DNA of 5,044 nucleotides from Acidobacteriota bacterium (lineage in GTDB: Bacteria > Acidobacteriota > Blastocatellia > Pyrinomonadales > Pyrinomonadaceae), in NCBI GenBank assembly GCA_029777145.1, contig JAKOSS010000925.1, positions 1 through 5,044 on the forward strand, in the 5' to 3' direction. This document shows positions 1 through 5,044 of the stretch, piece by piece (position 1 is the stretch's first letter; every line of letters begins with the position of its first letter). The position numbers and the translations under genes were made by a program. Below the pieces are notes generated by a model, which made no database searches, was not told the DNA's origin, and worked only from the letters and a program-made list of their open reading frames with translations.

Positions 1-132
1 CCGATCTACGACGTGAAACTCAAGAACTGCAGTTTCGAATCTCTCGACAAACCGTCGGTCATAAAGAATATCAGGGGCTTGGAACTCGTCGACGTCAAAG
101 TCGGCGGAAAGATCGTCGAAAAGCTCGACTAG
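1..132 (+). CDS. C-terminal end of a probable GH28 polygalacturonase/rhamnogalacturonase (5' partial)
   Basis: An open frame enters from the left edge and runs 43 codons to a TAG stop. The tail contains IYDVKLKNCSFESLDKP followed by a stretch reading IRGLELVDVKVGGK. Alternating short beta-strand phrases of the type 'V-x-L-x-N-C-x-F' and 'G-L-x-L-x-x-V-x-V-x-G' are what I expect of the last rungs of a right-handed parallel beta-helix, as found at the C-terminus of secreted GH28 enzymes that hydrolyse galacturonan or rhamnogalacturonan. The catalytic aspartates lie upstream of the window, so activity cannot be judged. The downstream oxidoreductase starts 11 bases later and its ribosome binding site overlaps this stop codon, so the two are surely co-transcribed. 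The pectin-directed neighbours support the GH28 reading. Another beta-helix enzyme, such as a pectate lyase-like protein, remains possible. Confidence 0.62.
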   Translation, partial: PIYDVKLKNCSFESLDKPSVIKNIRGLELVDVKVGGKIVEKLD

Positions 133-136
133 GAGG
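131..136 (+). promoter_or_regulatory. Shine-Dalgarno site for the oxidoreductase gene
   Basis: A perfect AGGAGG lies 7 bases before the ATG at 144, the best spacing for that start. A TTG at 141 in the same frame would be only 4 bases away, so ATG 144 is preferred. The first two bases of the site are the last two of the upstream TAG stop, which suggests re-initiation or coupled translation. It is the only strong ribosome binding site in the window; the other gene starts have weak or no recognisable site. Confidence 0.85.
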
Positions 137-143
137 CAAATTG

Positions 144-1475
144 ATGTCAATCGATAACGGATTCAGCCGGCGCGACTTTGTGAAGTCCGCAGTTGCCGCG
201 GGAACCGGAATTCTGGTCGCGGGATCCGGCGCGGCACATGCGGCTGACGATACCCGCAAGCGTTACGCACTGGTCGGAACCGGGCACCGCGGCACCGGAA
301 TGTGGGGCGTCGATATCGCCAAACGGTACGCGGACAAGATCGAGTTCGTCGGACTTTGCGACAAGAATCCGAAGCGTGCTCTGGCCGGAAAGGCGTTGAT
401 CGGGGTCGAGTGTCCGACGTTCACGGACTTCGACGAAATGCTCGCGAAGACGAAACCCGACATCTTGATGGTGACGACGATGGATTCGACGCATCATCAG
501 TTCATCACGAAGGCGCTGGCAAAGGGCATCCAGGTGATGACCGAAAAGCCGATGGTGACCGAGGCGGCACAGTGCCAGGCAGTCCTCGACGCCGAACGCA
601 CGCACAAGAATCCGCTCATTGTGACCTTCAACTACCGCTACTCGCCGAAGCACGAAAAGATCAAGCAGATCATCTCGTCGGGGGAGATCGGCGAAGTCAC
701 GTCGGTCGACTTCTCGTGGTACCTCGACACGTCACACGGCGCCGATTATTTCCGTCGCTGGCACCGTTTGAAGTCCGGCGGTGGAAGCCTTTGGGTGCAC
801 AAAGCGACGCATCATTTCGATCTCATAAACTGGTGGCTCGCCGCCGATCCGGTCGAGGTTTCGGCCTACGGCGCGCTCAATGTTTACGGAAAGAAAGGAA
901 CGTTCCGCGGCAAGAACTGCCGCAACTGCGAGTTCACATCGAGCTGCAGTTTTTATTGGAATCTCAAAAAAGACGCGCGGCTCACGAAGCTGTATGCCGA
1001 ATGCGAGGACGTCGACAACTACTATCGGGACGGCTGCGTCTTTCGGCAGGATTGCGATATCTACGACACGATGTCGGCGATCGTGAAATACAATTCCGGC
1101 GTCAGCATGAGCTACTCGCTCAACGCGGCGATGCCGTACGAGGGATATCAGCTCTCGTTCAACGGTACGAAGGGCAGGTTCGACGTCCGTGATTTCGAAC
1201 GCCAGCCGTGGAAGGTCGAGCGTCAGTCGGTCGCGTACCTGACCAAGAATTTTTCGGGAAAGCGCGTCGAGATCGAGATGCCGACGGTCGAAGGCGGACA
1301 CGGCGGCGGTGACGATCGTCTGCGCGACATCATTTTCCGCAACATCGATGTTCCTGATTACTGGAAACTGCCGTCCGCGCGTGCCGGAGCGATGTCATGC
1401 CTGACAGGGATCGCGGCGCGGACGAGCATTGAGCAGAGCCGCCCGATCAAGATCGGCGAACTCGTAAAGTTCTAA
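144..1475 (+). CDS. Tat-exported Gfo/Idh/MocA family NAD(P)-dependent oxidoreductase with a six-cysteine insert
   Basis: The predicted protein has 443 residues. The N-terminus carries a twin-arginine signal, SRRDFVK at residues 8-14, then a small-residue hydrophobic stretch ending in AAHA, so it is probably exported folded with its cofactor. The nucleotide-binding fold begins at about residue 41 with the glycine motif G45-T-G47-H-R-G50. The family's EKP motif is at 134-136, with K135 the usual catalytic lysine. A histidine-rich active-site segment (VHKATHHFD) lies at 218-226. Six cysteines then follow in a C-x2-C-x5-C-x18-C-x10-C-x5-C pattern at residues 259, 262, 268, 287, 298 and 304. A GGHGGGDDRLRD loop and a C-terminal helix (AMSCLTGIAAR) resemble a Bacteroidota/Acidobacteriota subgroup I recall. 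Family members oxidise sugars or inositols; some exported relatives (GH109) are NAD-dependent glycosidases. The substrate is not determinable here, but the operon points to a pectin-derived sugar. The start is fixed by an AGGAGG 7 bases upstream. Confidence 0.93.
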   Translation: MSIDNGFSRRDFVKSAVAAGTGILVAGSGAAHAADDTRKRYALVGTGHRGTGMWGVDIAKRYADKIEFVGLCDKNPKRALAGKALIGVECPTFTDFDEMLAKTKPDILMVTTMDSTHHQFITKALAKGIQVMTEKPMVTEAAQCQAVLDAERTHKNPLIVTFNYRYSPKHEKIKQIISSGEIGEVTSVDFSWYLDTSHGADYFRRWHRLKSGGGSLWVHKATHHFDLINWWLAADPVEVSAYGALNVYGKKGTFRGKNCRNCEFTSSCSFYWNLKKDARLTKLYAECEDVDNYYRDGCVFRQDCDIYDTMSAIVKYNSGVSMSYSLNAAMPYEGYQLSFNGTKGRFDVRDFERQPWKVERQSVAYLTKNFSGKRVEIEMPTVEGGHGGGDDRLRDIIFRNIDVPDYWKLPSARAGAMSCLTGIAARTSIEQSRPIKIGELVKF

Positions 1476-1484
1476 GTATTGTAA

Positions 1485-3221
1485 ATGAAGGTACTTGCCG
1501 CGATCGTCATGCTGCTTCTCGTCGTTGCCGCGTCGGCACAGCGACGCCAGGTGACCGTCTATCTTGCGGGCGATTCGACGATGGCCAACAAGGCTGACGA
1601 CCGCCGACCCGAAACGGGTTGGGGCGAGTATCTTCAGAGCCAGTTCGACGACTCGAAGGTCCGCGTCGAAAATCACGCGATGAACGGCCGGAGCACGAAG
1701 AGCTTCATCGCCGAGGGACGCTGGAAGTCGATTATTGACAAGCTTCAGCCCGGCGATTGGGTGATCATCGAATTCGGCCACAACGACGAAAAGATCGACC
1801 GGCCGACGGTTGGCGCGGCGGCGAACGGCGAGTTCCGCGACAACCTTATCCGCATGATCAGTGACGTCCGGGCCGCGAAGGCGTCGCCGTTGCTGATGAC
1901 CTCGGTGGCGCGGCGCAAATGGGACGAAAAGGGCAATCTCGTCGACACGCACGGCGAATGGCCCGACGCGATGCGTGCCGTCGCGTCAGAGTTCAAAGTC
2001 CCGCTCGTCGATATGCAGAAGCGTTCGTCGTCGGTTCTGACCTCGCTCGGTGCTGAAGGATCGAAATCGCTGTTCCTGATCCTCGCTCCGAAGGAGAATC
2101 CGAATTATCCGAACGGCCTCGAAGACAACACGCATTTCCGCGCATTCGGCGCCGAACAGATGGCGCGGCAGGTAGCCGACGGGATCCGTGAACTCAGGAT
2201 CAAACTCGCGAAATACCTCCTTGACGATCGCGGCGAGGATTTCCATTCGAGGTTGCAGCCGGCCGACTACAACGGCGGGTTTCGGATGGACGGTTACTGG
2301 GTTTGGTGCGGTTCGACGATCAAAGGCGACGACGGAAAATACCACATGTTCGCGTCGCGCTGGCCGAATTCGACCGGATTCGGACCGTACTGGCTGACGA
2401 ATTCCGAGGTCGTCCACGCCGTCTCCGATTCGCCGGGCGGCCCGTACAAGTTTTCAGACGTCGCATTGCCGCCGCGCGGTCCTGAGTTCTGGGACGGGCA
2501 AATGACGCACAATCCGGCGATCCGGAGATTCGGCGACACGTATTTGCTTTACTACACCGGAACGACCTATAAGGGCGCGCGGCCGACGAAAGAGAATCCC
2601 GTCCGCGACGGCGATCCGACCGAGGTCGAAGCGCACATGAAGGAACGCATCGGCCTCGCGACGTCGAAATCGCCGTACGGTCCGTGGACGCGGCTCGATA
2701 AGCCGATCCTCGATGTCGTTCCGAATTCGTGGGAACAATATCTCGTCTCCAACGCCGCGCCGGTGATCATGAAGGACGGCAGCGTCCGGCTTTACTACAA
2801 GGGCGTGGAGAAATTGCGGAAACATGCGATCGGGCTTGCCGTCGCCGACTGCCCGACCTGCGAATACAAACGCGTTTCCGACAAGCCGCTGAACATGGGG
2901 ATCGGCGCGGAAGATCCGTTCATTTGGATGGAGAACGGGAAGTTCAAGGCGCTGATGCTCGATCACGAACGCCGTTATTCGCCTGACAAGGAGATCTTTT
3001 ACGCCGTTTCCGACGACGGGATCAAATGGCGCGTGCCGCGCAAGGCGATCGCAGTCGCGAGGAATGTCCGTTTCAACGACGGATCGACGCGGCGGATGAA
3101 TTCGACGGAACGTCCGCATGTCCTGATCGAGAACGGGCGGCCAACGTACGTCTTTTTCGCGACGGGCGAAACGATCAGCGGCAAACGCTTTACATGGAAC
3201 ATGGCTGTTCCGCTTAAATAG
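1485..3221 (+). CDS. Secreted bifunctional enzyme: CE12-type rhamnogalacturonan acetylesterase fused to a GH43-like beta-propeller glycosidase
   Basis: The protein has 578 residues. Residues 1-18 form a Sec signal peptide ending in ASA, so it is exported. Residues 23-245 are an SGNH hydrolase of the CE12 type: GDSTM with nucleophile S31, GWG at 45-47, NHAMNGRS with G68, GHND at 98-101, a VARRKW segment near 141-146 and DNTHF with D214 and H217. These blocks match enzymes that remove acetyl groups from rhamnogalacturonan I. After a short charged linker, residues 250-578 look like a five-bladed beta-propeller, with repeated blade phrases such as MTHNPAI at 340-346, SNAAPVI at 422-428, AEDPFIW at 475-481 and TERPHVL at 541-547. 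This resembles the GH43/GH117 type of fold and proteins loosely annotated as 'glycoside hydrolase' or 'sucrase', but I cannot assign a CAZy family. E476 and E542 are candidate acidic catalytic residues. The gene starts 9 bases after the oxidoreductase without a clear ribosome binding site, so it probably relies on coupled translation. Confidence 0.9.
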   Translation: MKVLAAIVMLLLVVAASAQRRQVTVYLAGDSTMANKADDRRPETGWGEYLQSQFDDSKVRVENHAMNGRSTKSFIAEGRWKSIIDKLQPGDWVIIEFGHNDEKIDRPTVGAAANGEFRDNLIRMISDVRAAKASPLLMTSVARRKWDEKGNLVDTHGEWPDAMRAVASEFKVPLVDMQKRSSSVLTSLGAEGSKSLFLILAPKENPNYPNGLEDNTHFRAFGAEQMARQVADGIRELRIKLAKYLLDDRGEDFHSRLQPADYNGGFRMDGYWVWCGSTIKGDDGKYHMFASRWPNSTGFGPYWLTNSEVVHAVSDSPGGPYKFSDVALPPRGPEFWDGQMTHNPAIRRFGDTYLLYYTGTTYKGARPTKENPVRDGDPTEVEAHMKERIGLATSKSPYGPWTRLDKPILDVVPNSWEQYLVSNAAPVIMKDGSVRLYYKGVEKLRKHAIGLAVADCPTCEYKRVSDKPLNMGIGAEDPFIWMENGKFKALMLDHERRYSPDKEIFYAVSDDGIKWRVPRKAIAVARNVRFNDGSTRRMNSTERPHVLIENGRPTYVFFATGETISGKRFTWNMAVPLK

Positions 3222-3227
3222 CTGAAA

Positions 3228-4157
3228 ATGAGATACCTTGCGACATTTGCATTGCTTCTATTCTGTTTCGCAGGCGACGCCGCGTCGCAGGACATCGTGC
3301 CGCTCTATCCCGCGGGCAAGATGCCGAACTCGAAGGGCGTCGAGGTCAAGGAGGATATCCGCGACGAACGCATTTTCACGGTCGGTACGCCGGCAATCCG
3401 CGTGTTTTTGCCTTCGGTCGAGGAGAATAAAGGCGTCGGAGTTCTCATCTGTCCTGGCGGCGGCTACGCGCGGCTCGCCTACATGGCATCGGGCACGACG
3501 CTCGCGAAGTGGTACAACAGCTTCGGCGTCGCGGCGTTCGTCCTCGATTACAGGTTGCCGACGTCTCCGGATCTGAAAGAGCCGTCGATCGCGCCGCTTC
3601 AGGACGCACAGCGGGCAATGCGCCTGATCCGCGACAACGCGGGGGCGTGGCGAATCAATCCGGATAAGATCGGCGTTATGGGATCTTCCGCCGGCGGGCA
3701 TCTGGCCGCGACACTCGGAACGTTCACCGAAGACTACGCGAAGATCGGCGACGAACTCGACGCGCAGGCATTCGCACCGAATTTCATGGTCCTCGTGTCG
3801 CCGGTGATCACGATGGGCGAATACGCTCATACCGGCAGCCGCAAAAATCTGCTTGGAGAGAACCCGTCGGCCGAACTGGTCTTGAAATTCTCGGCCGAAA
3901 AGCGTGTGACGGCGCAAACACCGCCGGCGTTCATCGTTCACGCGGCGAACGATACAAGCGTCAACGTCAGAAATTCATTGATGTTCCACGCGGCGCTGGT
4001 CGAGGCAAAGGTGCCGGCGAGCATCCATATCTTTCCGTTCGGCGGTCATATGATCGCCGTCCGAAACAATCCCGGATCGACGTCGAAATGGACCGAATTA
4101 TGCGAAATGTGGCTGACCGAAATGGGAATCTTGCCGGACAAACCGATTCGGAAGTGA
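3228..4157 (+). CDS. Secreted alpha/beta-hydrolase carbohydrate esterase (acetyl xylan esterase-like)
   Basis: The protein has 309 residues, normal for this single-domain esterase group. Residues 1-20 are a Sec signal peptide (RY then a hydrophobic run, cleavage probably near AAS|QD). The mature part shows the expected order: an oxyanion-hole loop PGGGY at 76-80, DYRLP at 107-111, a conserved PLQDAQRAMRLIR segment at 123-135, the nucleophile elbow GSSAGGH at 152-158 with S154, the acid in ANDTSV with D242, and the histidine in GGH with H274. The full Ser-Asp-His triad is therefore present. Relatives deacetylate xylan or pectin oligosaccharides. In this operon, an acetyl ester on rhamnogalacturonan or its side chains is the likely target, complementing the CE12 domain of the gene 6 bases upstream. 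A lipase or peptidase-like esterase with another acyl preference is possible, as substrate cannot be read from the motifs. There is no strong ribosome binding site before the ATG. Confidence 0.9.
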   Translation: MRYLATFALLLFCFAGDAASQDIVPLYPAGKMPNSKGVEVKEDIRDERIFTVGTPAIRVFLPSVEENKGVGVLICPGGGYARLAYMASGTTLAKWYNSFGVAAFVLDYRLPTSPDLKEPSIAPLQDAQRAMRLIRDNAGAWRINPDKIGVMGSSAGGHLAATLGTFTEDYAKIGDELDAQAFAPNFMVLVSPVITMGEYAHTGSRKNLLGENPSAELVLKFSAEKRVTAQTPPAFIVHAANDTSVNVRNSLMFHAALVEAKVPASIHIFPFGGHMIAVRNNPGSTSKWTELCEMWLTEMGILPDKPIRK

Positions 4158-4161
4158 ACAG

Positions 4162-5044
4162 ATGAGGAGACGCTTCACAATTCCATTCCTGCTGATGATC
4201 GCGGCGCTCGTAGCCGGCGCGCAGGACCGACGTCCGTCGCCGGGGATCGACACTTTCAGCGGGACGTTTGCGGGCACGTCGAGCGCGCCGTCAGAGCCCA
4301 TGACGCTTTGGTACCGACGGCCCGCGGCTGACTGGTATGCGGCGCTGCCGATCGGCAACGGACGTCTCGGAGCGATGATCTTCGGCGGCGTCGAGGGAGA
4401 ACGGCTCCAACTGAACGAGGACACGCTGTGGTCGGGCGGACCGTACGATCCGAACAATCCGGAGGCGCTCGCGACGCTGCCCGAGGTCCGCCGGCTGATC
4501 TTCGACAAGAAATATACCGAGGCGGCGCGCCTGATCAACGCGAAGATGATGGCGAAACCGCTCAAGCAGATGGCGTATCAGACGCTCGGCGATCTGCGGC
4601 TTGCGTTTCCGAAGGCCGAAGCCGTGTCGGATTATCGTCGGGAACTCGACCTGCCGAATGCGATCGCAAAGGTCACATATCGCGTCGGCAACACGACCTT
4701 CACCCGAGAAGTGTTCGCGAGCGCGCCGGAAAACGCGATCGTCGTCCGGATCAGCGCCGACCGGAGGAATTCGGTCTCACTCAAGGCAGCGTTCCAGTCG
4801 CCGCACGATTCGACGGTCGCGATCGAGAACGGCGATACGCTGGTACTGAGCGGCAAGAACGGCTCGTTTCGCGGAATCGAAGGCAAGCTGCGCTTTCAGT
4901 CGCGCGCGAAGTTTGCGGCCGAAGGCGGACGCTTGACCAACGACTGCGGCGATTCGCCGGCGCTCGCGCTACCGTACTCTCTTTCAAACGAGGGACGCGA
5001 TTCGCCGTACAAGGAAAAGACTCCAACTGCACCGAAATCCTGCG
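4162..5044 (+). CDS. Secreted GH95 family alpha-L-fucosidase/alpha-L-galactosidase, N-terminal part (3' partial, possibly frame-disturbed near the edge)
   Basis: The frame starts 4 bases after the esterase stop, with a weak GGAAG at 4150-4154, and stays open for 294 codons to the window edge. Residues 1-20 are a Sec signal peptide ending in AGA, followed by a Ser/Thr/Pro-rich spacer to about residue 46. The GH95 N-terminal beta-sandwich domain begins at TLWYRRPAADW (48-58) and continues with LPIGNGRLGAMIFGGVEGER, LQLNEDTLWSGGP at 82-94, YQTLGDL, DYRRELDLPNA and TREVFASAPENAIVVR, all close to the family pattern. GH95 enzymes remove alpha-1,2-linked L-fucose, or L-galactose in some plant-polysaccharide degraders. 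Full proteins are about 750-850 residues, so the catalytic domain lies outside the window. From about residue 260 (position ~4940) the translation stops resembling the family and uses codons rare in this window, which suggests an indel, sequencing error or true frameshift. The family call rests on the first 255 residues and is firm. Confidence 0.88.
   Translation, partial: MRRRFTIPFLLMIAALVAGAQDRRPSPGIDTFSGTFAGTSSAPSEPMTLWYRRPAADWYAALPIGNGRLGAMIFGGVEGERLQLNEDTLWSGGPYDPNNPEALATLPEVRRLIFDKKYTEAARLINAKMMAKPLKQMAYQTLGDLRLAFPKAEAVSDYRRELDLPNAIAKVTYRVGNTTFTREVFASAPENAIVVRISADRRNSVSLKAAFQSPHDSTVAIENGDTLVLSGKNGSFRGIEGKLRFQSRAKFAAEGGRLTNDCGDSPALALPYSLSNEGRDSPYKEKTPTAPKSC

Noticed and set aside
141..143. 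TTG as the start of the oxidoreductase
   Set aside because: It lies only 4 bases after AGGAGG, while the ATG at 144 has the normal 7-base spacing and needs no rare start codon.
302..1192. A 296-codon + strand open frame overlapping the oxidoreductase in another frame
   Set aside because: Its translation is Arg/Asp/His-rich with no recognisable domain and no ribosome binding site. The overlapping frame has clear Gfo/Idh/MocA motifs, so this is a by-product of GC-rich codon use.
2454..3119. A 221-codon antisense open frame across the propeller domain of the fusion gene
   Set aside because: Same low-complexity, Arg-rich character, with no motif or ribosome binding site; it mirrors the codon bias of the sense gene.
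3228..3290. A possible lipoprotein signal in the esterase because of Cys13 in its hydrophobic leader
   Set aside because: The residues before Cys13 (LLLF) do not fit a lipobox, which needs a small residue just before the cysteine, and a normal Sec cleavage site follows near residue 20.
3258..3941. A 227-codon antisense open frame across the esterase gene
   Set aside because: Its composition is Arg/His/Val-rich with no domain. The sense strand carries a complete Ser-Asp-His esterase, so the frame is a shadow.
4098..4565. A 155-codon antisense open frame spanning the esterase/GH95 junction
   Set aside because: It overlaps two well-supported sense genes and is Ser/Arg/Pro-rich without a recognisable domain.
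4949..5007. An 11-base direct repeat, gcgattcgccg, at 4949-4959 and 4997-5007
   Set aside because: Its core gattcgccg also occurs elsewhere in the window (for example near 2427) because it encodes common Asp-Ser-Pro codons. There is no target-site or insertion context, so chance is the simplest explanation.

Overview
The window is a gene-dense, single-strand stretch of a bacterial genome. All five genes are on the + strand and are separated by only 4 to 11 bases. It reads as the middle of one operon for breaking down pectin, most likely the acetylated and branched rhamnogalacturonan parts. Base composition is GC-rich (about 60% by eye). The mix of a Tat-exported Gfo/Idh/MocA oxidoreductase with several secreted carbohydrate-active enzymes is typical of polysaccharide degraders in Acidobacteriota, Planctomycetota, Verrucomicrobiota and Bacteroidota. 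The GC content and style fit an acidobacterium (Blastocatellia-like) best, but this is a guess from style; no phylogenetic marker is present.

Layout: (1) 1-132, the last 43 codons of a gene that looks like a GH28 polygalacturonase or rhamnogalacturonase. (2) 144-1475, a Tat-signal Gfo/Idh/MocA oxidoreductase with an inserted six-cysteine cluster, served by a perfect AGGAGG that overlaps the stop codon of gene 1. (3) 1485-3221, a secreted two-domain protein: an N-terminal CE12-type rhamnogalacturonan acetylesterase (SGNH) fused to a C-terminal five-bladed beta-propeller domain resembling GH43 and related glycosidases. (4) 3228-4157, a secreted alpha/beta-hydrolase esterase of the acetyl-xylan-esterase-like type. 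(5) 4162 to the window end, the N-terminal part of a secreted GH95-type alpha-L-fucosidase or alpha-L-galactosidase, whose last ~100 bases no longer read like the family in a single frame.

Together the products would deacetylate the backbone and side chains (genes 3 and 4), trim L-fucose or L-galactose from side chains (gene 5), release an unidentified sugar (the propeller of gene 3) and cut the galacturonan backbone (gene 1). The oxidoreductase could oxidise a released sugar, or act as an NAD-dependent glycosidase as in GH109. All five are, or probably are, exported. No promoter, terminator, transporter, regulator, RNA gene, mobile element or CRISPR is visible, and there is no non-coding stretch longer than 11 bases. 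The most interesting points are the esterase-propeller fusion with an unassigned glycosidase activity, the cysteine-cluster oxidoreductase exported within a pectin operon, and the apparent frame disturbance near the right edge.
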